From assembly GCA_003482405.1 (NCBI GenBank), contig DMZB01000037.1:1-5528 (forward strand): a stretch of DNA of 5,528 nucleotides. The letters are read 5' to 3'. The notes beneath the pieces were generated by a model. That model was not told the DNA's origin. It made no database searches and was given only the letters and a program-made list of their open reading frames with translations. The stretch's first letter is position 1; each line of letters begins with the position of its first letter. Of the stretch, positions 1-5,525 are shown piece by piece. The position numbers and the translations under genes are program-made. Origin of the DNA: Lactobacillus sp. GTDB lineage: Bacteria > Bacillota > Bacilli > Lactobacillales > Lactobacillaceae.

Positions 1-913
1 GAGCGGCACGATCGTATGTGGCATTTGGTTGTTGTTGATTCAACAATGTTGTGACCATCGATAAGACGCGTCCCGCGGCGAGATCCAACTGTTTGGTTGA
101 AATCTTTTTGTCTTGAAGTCCAGCGAGAATTTCGGCCGTTGATGGGTCACCTTTGCCAGGCATTTCGAGATCCAACCCCGCATTGAGTGAGGCAATATGA
201 TCAACGACAGCCATCCAATCGGACATCACAACGCCCTTAAAGCCCCATTCATCACGTAGAATTTCTGTTAGTAAACGATGATTAGCAACGTTTTGAACAC
301 CATTTAATTTGTTATATGAGGCCATGACGGCTTCTGGATGCGCATCTTTGACAATGCGTTCGAATGGTGCCAGGTAGATTTCACGCAGCGTCCGTTCATC
401 AATTTCAGAAGAGTTGGTAAAGCGGTGATTTTCACGGTTGTTTGCCGCAAAGTGTTTAACTGTTGCGCCGACGCCACGATCGTGCAGACCATTGATGTAA
501 GCCACACCCATTTCACCAGCAACTAGCGGATCCTCTGAATAATATTCAAAGTTGCGCCCGCCCAACGGTGAACGTTTGATATTTACACCGGGGCCAAGTA
601 GGAGGCTGATACCTTCACTTTGTGCTTCGTCACCAAGGTGTTGGCCAAGATCACGTGCCAGCTCACGATTAAAGGTACTGGCAACGAGGGCAGCGGCCGG
701 GTATGAAATTGCTTGAACGCTATCATTGACACTCAAATTTTCACCAGTCTGTGGCACTTGTTTCCGCAGTCCGGCGGGGCCATCTGTCATCATAATGGCA
801 TCGATTTTTTGTGAAATCAGTGCGGCCGTGAACCACATGTTTTTACCGCTCACGAGTGCTGCTTTTTCGGTGTCAGATAATTGTTTTAGCACAAATTGGA
901 CTTTTTCGTCCAT
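1..913 (-). CDS. GH3 beta-glucosidase, N-terminal 304 residues (3' end outside window)
   Basis: Glycoside hydrolase family 3 enzyme, expected to remove non-reducing beta-linked glucose (or a related sugar) from oligosaccharides or plant glycosides. I translated the minus strand from the ATG at 913-911; the frame stays open to the left edge. Family landmarks in order: TDGPAGLR at residues 43-50 (substrate-binding Asp44), the GPGVNIKRSPLGGRNFEYYSEDP block at about 108-129, KHF at 153-155, MASYNKLNG at about 198-205, and VVMSDW at 228-233, where Asp232 is the expected catalytic nucleophile. Only the TIM-barrel domain is present; the second domain carrying the acid/base residue would lie past position 1. 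An AAGGAGGT ribosome binding site (928-921) sits 7 nt before the ATG. No signal peptide is seen, so the enzyme is probably cytoplasmic. It follows the MFS gene by 68 nt on the same strand with no convincing terminator between, so cotranscription is likely. The natural substrate cannot be read from the sequence. Confidence 0.95.
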   Translation of the reverse strand, partial: MDEKVQFVLKQLSDTEKAALVSGKNMWFTAALISQKIDAIMMTDGPAGLRKQVPQTGENLSVNDSVQAISYPAAALVASTFNRELARDLGQHLGDEAQSEGISLLLGPGVNIKRSPLGGRNFEYYSEDPLVAGEMGVAYINGLHDRGVGATVKHFAANNRENHRFTNSSEIDERTLREIYLAPFERIVKDAHPEAVMASYNKLNGVQNVANHRLLTEILRDEWGFKGVVMSDWMAVVDHIASLNAGLDLEMPGKGDPSTAEILAGLQDKKISTKQLDLAAGRVLSMVTTLLNQQQPNATYDRAA

Positions 914-981
914 TGTAAAAACCTCCTTGAATTGAATACCTGAGTCTTAGAATAGTAACTGACCAGTTTGTTATATTTTTA

Positions 982-2154
982 CTACGCCGTGTGCGTTTGA
1001 GCAGGTCGATGAATCAAACGGCCAACCACGATGATGACGCCAATGATTAAAAATGCGGTCCCAGACAAAATGAGGTTAAACTGTGGGGTCGTATTGTGGA
1101 AGAGTTGACCCAGCAGACCCCAGAAATAGGGTGCAATAAATGTTGCGACGTTAATGCCAATAAGCATCATCGAGGAAGCCAATGTTGCCGAATTTGCCGG
1201 AGCAACATCCGCCACCCGACCGAATAAGTAGGGGCCAACGAAGGCAGAGGTAATCCCAAGCAAAATTGCAATCGTGAACGTTAACCACAGTGTTCGCGAT
1301 GTGGCCAGTCCAATAATAAGGATGCCTGTTAGAATCGCGCTCGCTGGCAATACTGATGTGGCAATCCATTTATAAACTGAGCCGTAAACTAAACCGCCAA
1401 GCATTTGGCCACCACCAACGATTGCTAGAATCAAACTGCCTTGTGCAGCAGTGCCATAGCCGCCCGCAATGATGAGCGTTGAGGCCTTCAGCGTAACGAG
1501 CGTGAACAACATCATAATTAAAAACCACAGTAATGAATAACCAATAACACGTTGGTTGATGTGTTGTTTTGGCTGATCAGTCGACTCGTCAGCTTGATGA
1601 TCGTTTGGAATTACCAGTGCAAATAAGAGTAAAACGATAAATGAAATTGCGTAAACAATAAAGGTCGTGTGCCAGCCTAATGGGGTTAGCTGCGCCACAA
1701 TAAGAAAGAATAAAATGCTGCCAACCGCGGTTACGGCGCCCTGAAAGCCCAATAATGTTGCCCGTTCATCGCCTTCATAATAAATGCTGAAGATGCTGTA
1801 GGCAATCGAATTGAACAAACCAAGTCCAGCACCGAATCCGAGACGGGCTGCCAAAATCATCCAATAATTAGTGACAAACATGGGTAAAATTCCTGCCACT
1901 CCAGTAATCAGGAGGCCGATTAGCACTGTATTTTTCATACCAATTCGGTCACTGACAAACGAACTCAAAATCACAAAGATTAATACCGTGATGCTGGGAG
2001 CCGTGATTAGGCCTTCTACGGCGGAATGACTAACACCTGGTAAACTGGCCTCCATAAGCGGAATAACGCCAGCCACCGCGTTTGCAGCTACTAATATGAG
2101 CGATATGGACAGTATCGCAACTTTAAAGATCCAACTGTTTGGTGAACGGACCAT
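982..2154 (-). CDS. MFS transporter, 12 TM, probably for a glycoside or sugar
   Basis: A 390-residue integral membrane protein of the major facilitator superfamily. Twelve hydrophobic segments can be placed at roughly 10-31, 46-66, 76-94, 97-117, 138-156, 163-183, 205-227, 237-260, 267-285, 288-308, 326-347 and 360-379, with a charged cytoplasmic loop (about 184-203) between the two six-helix halves. The loop between helices 2 and 3 reads SSFVSDRIGMKN (65-76), a recognisable variant of MFS motif A (Asp69, Arg70, Gly72). The start was set at the ATG at 2154 because the AAGGAG ribosome binding site (2169-2164) lies 9 nt upstream; the in-frame TTG at 2163 directly abuts that site and cannot be the start. 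The gene precedes the GH3 beta-glucosidase and is divergent from an AraC regulator. This context suggests uptake of the unphosphorylated substrate of the hydrolase, but drug or product efflux is a real alternative, since motif A does not separate them. Confidence 0.9.
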   Translation of the reverse strand: MVRSPNSWIFKVAILSISLILVAANAVAGVIPLMEASLPGVSHSAVEGLITAPSITVLIFVILSSFVSDRIGMKNTVLIGLLITGVAGILPMFVTNYWMILAARLGFGAGLGLFNSIAYSIFSIYYEGDERATLLGFQGAVTAVGSILFFLIVAQLTPLGWHTTFIVYAISFIVLLLFALVIPNDHQADESTDQPKQHINQRVIGYSLLWFLIMMLFTLVTLKASTLIIAGGYGTAAQGSLILAIVGGGQMLGGLVYGSVYKWIATSVLPASAILTGILIIGLATSRTLWLTFTIAILLGITSAFVGPYLFGRVADVAPANSATLASSMMLIGINVATFIAPYFWGLLGQLFHNTTPQFNLILSGTAFLIIGVIIVVGRLIHRPAQTHTA

Positions 2155-2207
2155 TGCAATCAACTCCTTAGGATGTGTTGGGCGTACGTGAGACTGATAT
2201 TAAATTG

Positions 2208-2222
2208 ATGTAAACGTAAAAA
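2208..2222 (+). promoter_or_regulatory. Second cre-like site / inverted half-site
   Basis: ATGTAAACGTAAAAA matches the degenerate cre consensus except at the conserved C near the 3' end. The nine bases ATGTAAACG (2208-2216) are the exact reverse complement of CGTTTACAT (2239-2247), giving an inverted repeat with 22 bp between arms and 31 bp between arm centres, close to three helical turns. It lies next to the candidate leftward -10 element, where bound protein would block transcription. Either CcpA or the AraC-type protein could be the ligand. Confidence 0.4.
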
Positions 2223-2232
2223 TGGTCTATTT

Positions 2233-2247
2233 TGAATGCGTTTACAT
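2233..2247 (-). promoter_or_regulatory. cre-like CcpA operator, full match to degenerate consensus
   Basis: Read on the minus strand the sequence is ATGTAAACGCATTCA, which fits every defined position of the degenerate catabolite-responsive element WTGNAANCGNWWNCW. In low-GC Gram-positives such sites bind CcpA and repress sugar operons while a preferred sugar is present. It lies upstream of the MFS ATG by about 80 bp, near where the -35 or activator region would be. Its first nine bases are repeated in inverted orientation at 2208-2216, so the same bases could instead be half-sites for the AraC regulator encoded next door. Confidence 0.55.
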
Positions 2248-2370
2248 TTGAACCTAGTTTAGCAACTTTTGGGAGATGAGCTGGTAAAATAGTCTTATAA
2301 AAAGTAATTCATAACGCTTGTTTTCGGAATTGGTCCTGTTGTCCGTAAAAATAGCAGAAAGTGTGTATGC

Positions 2371-3624
2371 ATGGCGGTAAATAAAAAAAGAGTTGTCCAA
2401 ATTATGGAAAACTTTTATACACTCACACACATCAGTATTAGTCAGATTTTAGTCAATGGTCATTGGCTCAGTGTTGGTAATGATCGTTGGCAAAACTTGC
2501 TACAACAGCAATTTGAAGACGTTCTTAAAGCTTCTGGCCGACTTGTTGAATGCCTTTATTTGACTGGAACTCATGGTGAACATTACCTATGGTTTCAGCG
2601 TTTCTACGGGGAAGGCATTTTAATGGGACCGTTTATCAACTCAACAAACAATGATCAAATTAGCCGTCATCAAACTAATGAAACTTTGACTCATTCGATT
2701 GATAGTTCATCTGACACACATTCAGTTTCGTTATCGGCACAGTTTGATTACTTTTCCCGTCAATTTAAAGGTTTGTTACCGGCAGTTATCAGTCAGCCAC
2801 AACTAAGCGCGAGTGTTCAGTTGTTATTGAGCAGTATTTTTGATCAAAAAACGGCCAATTTATTGCGTCGTCAGCTAATTCGCATCTTAACTGGGTTGCA
2901 AACGACCGGGGCTACTTCATCCAGTATGTTCGACAAGTCCGTGAGTGCCCCAACGCAGCCCAATCGTGCTTCTTATGAGGCCGAGACTGCGTTCTATAAT
3001 ACGATTAGGGCAGGACAGGTGGACCAGGTAATCGTCGCCCTTCAACGTTTTTCTGATAGTGGTCAACCAGGATTAGTTGTGCCAGGCAATCAATTGCGCA
3101 ATGAAAAGGATCTTGCAATTGCAGCAACAACTTTGGCCACACGTTCGGCAATTCAAGGTGGCTTATTTGCAGAAACAGCCTACCAAATTAGTGATAAAAC
3201 GATCCAAATGATCGAGGCGCAAACAAAATCAAGTGATGTTGTAGGACTCTTGATGACGCGAATGATAGTGTTTACAAAAGCAGTCCATGAGGCCAAACAA
3301 CATCATTATTCGACGGATATCAATGCGTTAACGGCGTCAATCTATGCACACCGAGCCACCGGTATTACAATTCGGGAACTTGCAGACAAACAGAAAAAGT
3401 CCGTTAATTATTTGGCCAGCCGTTTTCATGATGAAACGGGCCGCACATTTACGGATTATCAGAACCGATTTCGTTTAGAATATGCGCAGGAACAGTTAAC
3501 AACGACCGCTGGGAGTATTACGAGCATTGCCACTGCAATGAATTTTGACGACGCTAGTTACTTTACTAAGTGGTTTAAACGTCTCTGTGGTAAAACACCG
3601 ACTCAGTATCGACAGAATGTTTAG
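2371..3624 (+). CDS. AraC-family transcriptional regulator with long N-terminal domain
   Basis: A 417-residue cytoplasmic DNA-binding regulator. The C-terminal AraC domain is clear: a first HTH at about 333-355 (TIRELADKQKKSVNYLASRF) and a second at about 382-414, with IATAMNFDDASYFTKWFKR followed by GKTPTQYR, which is the AraC/XylS signature. The N-terminal 300 residues have no strong AraC arm-binding signature, but MGPF at 85-88 and LRNEKDLAI...TRSAIQGGL...AYQISD (about 242-275) resemble the long regulators of this type common in lactobacilli. A signal-sensing role there is inferred. The start at 2371 has a weak site (AGAAAG, 2356-2361); ATG 2404, which would begin MENFYTLTHIS, is a plausible alternative giving 406 residues. 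It is divergent from the MFS-GH3 operon, which is therefore its most probable target. It probably activates in response to a glycoside or a breakdown product; the effector is unknown. Confidence 0.9.
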   Translation: MAVNKKRVVQIMENFYTLTHISISQILVNGHWLSVGNDRWQNLLQQQFEDVLKASGRLVECLYLTGTHGEHYLWFQRFYGEGILMGPFINSTNNDQISRHQTNETLTHSIDSSSDTHSVSLSAQFDYFSRQFKGLLPAVISQPQLSASVQLLLSSIFDQKTANLLRRQLIRILTGLQTTGATSSSMFDKSVSAPTQPNRASYEAETAFYNTIRAGQVDQVIVALQRFSDSGQPGLVVPGNQLRNEKDLAIAATTLATRSAIQGGLFAETAYQISDKTIQMIEAQTKSSDVVGLLMTRMIVFTKAVHEAKQHHYSTDINALTASIYAHRATGITIRELADKQKKSVNYLASRFHDETGRTFTDYQNRFRLEYAQEQLTTTAGSITSIATAMNFDDASYFTKWFKRLCGKTPTQYRQNV

Positions 3625-3710
3625 ATGACACTGTGCTATTTGTCATGCTGGTTGTGTGTTTACAGTTGTCTTAAAGACCAACGTGACATTTGTCATAAGA
3701 AATCCTGACA
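3625..3710. repeat. Cluster of TGACA/TGTCA pentamers in both orientations
   Basis: Just after the araC-type stop codon, TGACA or its complement TGTCA occurs five times in 86 bp: 3626-3630, 3641-3645, 3684-3688, 3691-3695 and 3706-3710. The first pair forms ATGACA-N10-TGTCAT and the second a tight perfect palindrome, TGACA-TT-TGTCA. The nonamer ATTTGTCAT is directly repeated at 3638-3646 and 3688-3696, exactly 50 bp apart. None is followed by a T-tract, so this is not a simple terminator. An operator cluster is the likeliest reading; the protein that binds it is not identified. Confidence 0.4.
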
Positions 3711-3738
3711 CCTGATTTATGTAAAATATGTGCGTGAG

Positions 3739-3774
3739 CAACGAAGACTTCTTTAATTTTACCGTTGGGTTTTT
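3739..3774 (+). terminator. Weak candidate terminator after the araC-type gene
   Basis: CAACG (3739-3743) can pair with CGTTG (3763-3767) and is followed by GG and five T residues (3770-3774). The stem is only 5 bp and the loop about 19 nt, though GAAGACTTC (3743-3751) inside the loop is itself a short palindrome. No better terminator is visible between 3625 and the next gene, so the upstream transcript may end here or run on. Confidence 0.2.
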
Positions 3775-3799
3775 CAACTTATTGATTAAATCCATTTAA

Positions 3800-3828
3800 A
3801 TGAATTTATATTCATAATATAGTATAAT
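3800..3828 (+). promoter_or_regulatory. Promoter and palindromic operator of the Fic toxin-antitoxin operon
   Basis: A perfect -10 hexamer TATAAT lies at 3823-3828, about 58 bp before the antitoxin ATG. The -35 zone, about 17 bp upstream, has no consensus hexamer but coincides with a perfect palindrome, ATGAAT-TTAT-ATTCAT (3800-3815). A dimeric HTH repressor bound there would cover the -35 region. Because the first gene of the operon encodes an HTH domain, autorepression is the natural inference. The surrounding sequence is very AT-rich, so a chance palindrome cannot be excluded. Confidence 0.55.
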
Positions 3829-3886
3829 TTGTGTAACAAAAATTCTAGAGTAACAGCATTAACGAAGAAATCGAGGTAAAAAAATC

Positions 3887-4306
3887 ATGGCGACAAGCAT
3901 ACTGACATTACTGAATGATCAACAACTATCACTGACCGATGTTTCCAGGGATTCCGGAATTGGTCTAAGTACATTAAGCACAGCCATCAAACGTCCGGTT
4001 GAAACTTGGAGTCTACGGATTATTAATGGCTTAGCAAAGTCATTATTTATGAAACCCGGAGATTTGGTGGACGAAATTCAAGATTTACCATATCAACTAA
4101 TGATTAATGATCAGAAGCAAACAATTCAGGGCGTTTATATCGCCAACAAGTCAGATTATATGAATATCAAATTTGTAGTTAAAAGCACTGCAATGGAAGG
4201 CTGGCAACCAGAGGCCCAGGACATTAGGCGTCTAAGGACGGAATCTGAAGATAAAAATTCAATTCGCAAGCAACGTGCACAGTCAATTCTCAGTGAGGAG
4301 CAGTAG
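3887..4306 (+). CDS. HTH antitoxin/repressor with VbhA-like Fic-inhibitory motif
   Basis: A 139-residue protein probably serving both as DNA-binding repressor and as antitoxin of the adjoining Fic enzyme. Residues about 4-62 form an XRE-like helix-turn-helix: LTDVSRDSG (16-24), recognition helix around GLSTLSTAIKR (26-36), then WSLRIINGLAKSL...PGDLVDEI. A short middle part (about 66-90, YQLMINDQKQTIQGVYI) looks beta-rich. Then comes S-T-A-M-E-G at 100-105, an exact match to the Fic-inhibition motif (S/T)xxxE(G/N), in which the Glu blocks gamma-phosphate placement of ATP by binding the second Arg of the FIC motif. The tail (106-139) is polar and probably helical. Known class I antitoxins are about 55-70 residues and lack an HTH, so this one is a longer fusion. 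Start: GAGGT (3873-3877) lies 9 nt before the ATG. Its TAG stop directly abuts the fic ATG. The antitoxin role is inferred from motif and position. Confidence 0.75.
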   Translation: MATSILTLLNDQQLSLTDVSRDSGIGLSTLSTAIKRPVETWSLRIINGLAKSLFMKPGDLVDEIQDLPYQLMINDQKQTIQGVYIANKSDYMNIKFVVKSTAMEGWQPEAQDIRRLRTESEDKNSIRKQRAQSILSEEQ

Positions 4307-4918
4307 ATGGACAACACTCACGATGAATTATTTACTCGTTTTCAGTACGCCAACGGTACTTTGAAAAACAAATTTGGTATTGAAGATCGTACAAAGTTAC
4401 GAGAGCTTGATTATGTTGAAAGCGCTCAGAACGGAATTGCCTTGTTGCAATTGAAACCTGTTATTTCAGATTTGAGCTTTTTAAGGAAGATTCATAAAAT
4501 TCTTTTTGGAGAATTGTACGAATGGGCGGGTGTGTATCGTGATTATAATTTAACTAAAGGGAGTACCACTTTCTTGGAACCAGCCTTTTTTGCAACAGCA
4601 ACATCTGAAATTAATCGTTTGCTGACTGGTATTTACGAACATGGCGACCCTTTGTTGAATTATGCAAAGGTCTTGGATGCTATCAATAATTTACATCCAT
4701 TTAGAGAAGGAAATGGACGATCAATTCGTTTATTTTTACAAATTTTTGCGGCAAATAACGGTGATTATCTAGATTATTCTAATAACGATTCACAAATTAT
4801 TGAAGCATTGGCCAGCGCAGACATAAAAGGCATTGCTGGTTTATTGACCTTAGAGAAAATCGCAACTACTGACGATGCATTTGCCGATATTGCGAAAAAA
4901 CGGTTATCAGGTCGTTAA
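4307..4918 (+). CDS. fic: Fic-domain AMP-transferase toxin (class I type)
   Basis: A 203-residue Fic protein that should transfer AMP from ATP to a hydroxyl side chain of a target protein. The full catalytic motif HPFREGNGRSIR spans 130-141: His130 is the general base, Glu134 the Mg2+ ligand, Asn136 and Arg138 bind phosphates, and Arg141 is the partner of an inhibitory Glu. The flap is near KGSTTFLEP (84-92), and the N-terminal part (about 12-75, FQYANGTLKNKFGI...FLRKIHKILFGELYEWAG) follows the order of small bacterial FicT proteins. No (S/T)xxxE(G/N) motif occurs within it, so it is not self-inhibited in the class II manner and should need a partner, which fits the gene upstream. Translation is tightly coupled: TAG of the antitoxin is followed at once by this ATG, and GAGGAG (4295-4300) inside the antitoxin end lies 6 nt upstream. 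Characterised class I relatives AMPylate GyrB and ParE; the target here is unproven. The coding sequence is AT-richer than the MFS gene. Confidence 0.92.
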   Translation: MDNTHDELFTRFQYANGTLKNKFGIEDRTKLRELDYVESAQNGIALLQLKPVISDLSFLRKIHKILFGELYEWAGVYRDYNLTKGSTTFLEPAFFATATSEINRLLTGIYEHGDPLLNYAKVLDAINNLHPFREGNGRSIRLFLQIFAANNGDYLDYSNNDSQIIEALASADIKGIAGLLTLEKIATTDDAFADIAKKRLSGR

Positions 4919-4951
4919 AGGGAGCAATACCTATCTCAGTAGCCACACTTT

Positions 4952-5013
4952 TTAACAGTTTTCAGTCACTTGACTATTTATAAAAAATTTCATTCACAGA
5001 AAAGGACAATATA
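4952..5013 (+). promoter_or_regulatory. Putative promoter/operator and RBS of the HTH-membrane protein gene
   Basis: This spacer after fic holds a perfect palindrome, AGTCA-CT-TGACT (4964-4975), between a -35-like TTAACA (4952-4957) and AT-rich sequence that includes TATAAA (4979-4984), although the spacing does not fit a textbook promoter. TTGACT (4970-4975) could alternatively be a -35. A ribosome binding site AAAGGA is at 5001-5006. The palindrome is a reasonable operator for the HTH protein that follows. No convincing terminator for fic is seen here, so readthrough from the toxin-antitoxin operon is possible. Confidence 0.35.
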
Positions 5014-5484
5014 ATAAGTCAGCAAACCTTACAGATAGCTGAACAAATCCACAAGCAGCGTATTCTTTCACAAGAACAACTGACTACACGACTGCACGTG
5101 TCTCGTCAAGCGGTGTCTAAATGGGAAAACGGTCAAACGTTGCCTGATATCTTGACCATGACTAGCATGGCGGAATTGTTTAATGTGACATTAGATCAGC
5201 TTGTGTATGGTGACAATGGTCATGGACAAGTTCAGGGCAGTTTGACAATTAACAATAAACAAAAAGAAAATGAGAAGCTTAATTTAGCTGCAAAAAGTAC
5301 TGCTTCGAATGCAAACAAGCCAAAATCAGACGTTTTTGTGCCGTCTTTTTTGTCGGAAAAAGCTCAACAAAAAATTCGGGAACATAATATTTCCAGAGGA
5401 CGATTCTTATTTCACGTGATTCTTTTTCTAGTGTGTGTGACCATCGTGGCGACGCTTATTGTGCGTTTGATAATGGCAATATAG
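5014..5484 (+). CDS. XRE-type HTH protein with C-terminal membrane helix; start codon appears to be ATA
   Basis: About 156 residues if read from ATA at 5014. Residues 5-66 form a complete XRE/Cro-type HTH: TLQIAEQIHKQRILSQEQLTTRLHV, then SRQAVSKWENGQTLPD (30-45), which contains the characteristic recognition helix, and ending FNVTLDQLVYG. A polar linker (about 67-125, rich in N, K, Q and S) leads to one long hydrophobic segment at about 131-156, so the protein is probably membrane-anchored with the HTH in the cytoplasm. The start is a problem: AAAGGA (5001-5006) predicts initiation near 5014, but the in-frame codons there are ATA ATA AGT. The first standard start in frame is GTG at 5098 (128 residues), which would remove the first two HTH helices and has no ribosome binding site. 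The frame is closed by TAA at 4981. Non-standard initiation, a start-loss allele or a sequence error are all possible. No target is known; its own promoter or the neighbouring genes are candidates. Confidence 0.7.
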   Translation: MSQQTLQIAEQIHKQRILSQEQLTTRLHVSRQAVSKWENGQTLPDILTMTSMAELFNVTLDQLVYGDNGHGQVQGSLTINNKQKENEKLNLAAKSTASNANKPKSDVFVPSFLSEKAQQKIREHNISRGRFLFHVILFLVCVTIVATLIVRLIMAI

Positions 5485-5488
5485 TCAT

Positions 5489-5525
5489 AAAGCATGCACT
5501 TCAAAGTTGCTTTTTCATTTTTTAA
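5489..5525 (+). terminator. Rho-independent terminator after the HTH-membrane protein gene
   Basis: AAAGCA (5489-5494) pairs with TGCTTT (5508-5513); inside, ACT (5498-5500) can pair with AGT (5505-5507) around a TCAA loop, leaving a TGC bulge on one side. The stem runs into a T-rich tract, TTTTTCATTTTTT-like, at 5511-5523. It begins 4 bp after the TAG stop, as expected for a transcript end. Confidence 0.6.

Larger units (their letters stand above)
2155..2370. promoter_or_regulatory. Divergent control region between MFS-GH3 operon and araC-type gene
   Basis: This 216-bp spacer must hold the promoters for both the leftward MFS-GH3 operon and the rightward regulator gene. Leftward, the best -10 candidate is TTTAAT (minus strand, 2204-2199), but no good -35 stands at the correct distance, which would suit an activator-dependent promoter. 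Rightward, TAAAAT (2285-2290) and TATAAA (2296-2301) are possible -10 elements, again without a clear -35. Between these lie two cre-like sequences in inverted orientation, listed separately. The promoter assignments are weak; the regulatory role of the region follows from gene arrangement. Confidence 0.6.

Noticed and set aside
304..522. Open frame on the minus strand, with overlapping plus-strand frames at 338-526 and 726-935
   Set aside because: All lie within the GH3 gene, whose translation shows clear family motifs; these frames show none.
957..968. AACTG-AC-CAGTT between the MFS and GH3 genes as a terminator
   Set aside because: The stem is too short with a two-base centre and there is no T-tract after it in the direction of transcription, so it does not separate the two genes.
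1151..1369. Open frame on the minus strand inside the MFS gene
   Set aside because: Shadow of the MFS coding frame with no domain or ribosome binding site.
2155..2163. TTG at 2163 as the start of the MFS gene (393 residues)
   Set aside because: It directly touches the AAGGAG site; the ATG at 2154 has proper 9-nt spacing.
3665..3682. GTTGTCTT/AAGACCAAC hairpin after the araC-type gene as its terminator
   Set aside because: A seven-pair stem with a bulge exists, but it is followed by GTGACATTT rather than a T-run.
3734..3799. A 21-codon GTG-initiated reading frame encoding a hydrophobic-looking peptide, as a possible small toxin
   Set aside because: No ribosome binding site precedes it and no promoter or antisense RNA could be placed around it.
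4286..4303. A second S-x-x-x-E pattern (S133-I-L-S-E137) at the very C-terminus of the antitoxin candidate, which could be the Fic-inhibitory motif
   Set aside because: The residue after Glu is Glu, not Gly or Asn, whereas residues 100-105 match the motif fully. It remains a fallback.
4160..4306. Internal ATG (Met92) that would give a short HTH-less antitoxin resembling the usual small Fic antitoxins
   Set aside because: No ribosome binding site upstream; the 3887 start has a good one and the HTH frame is intact.
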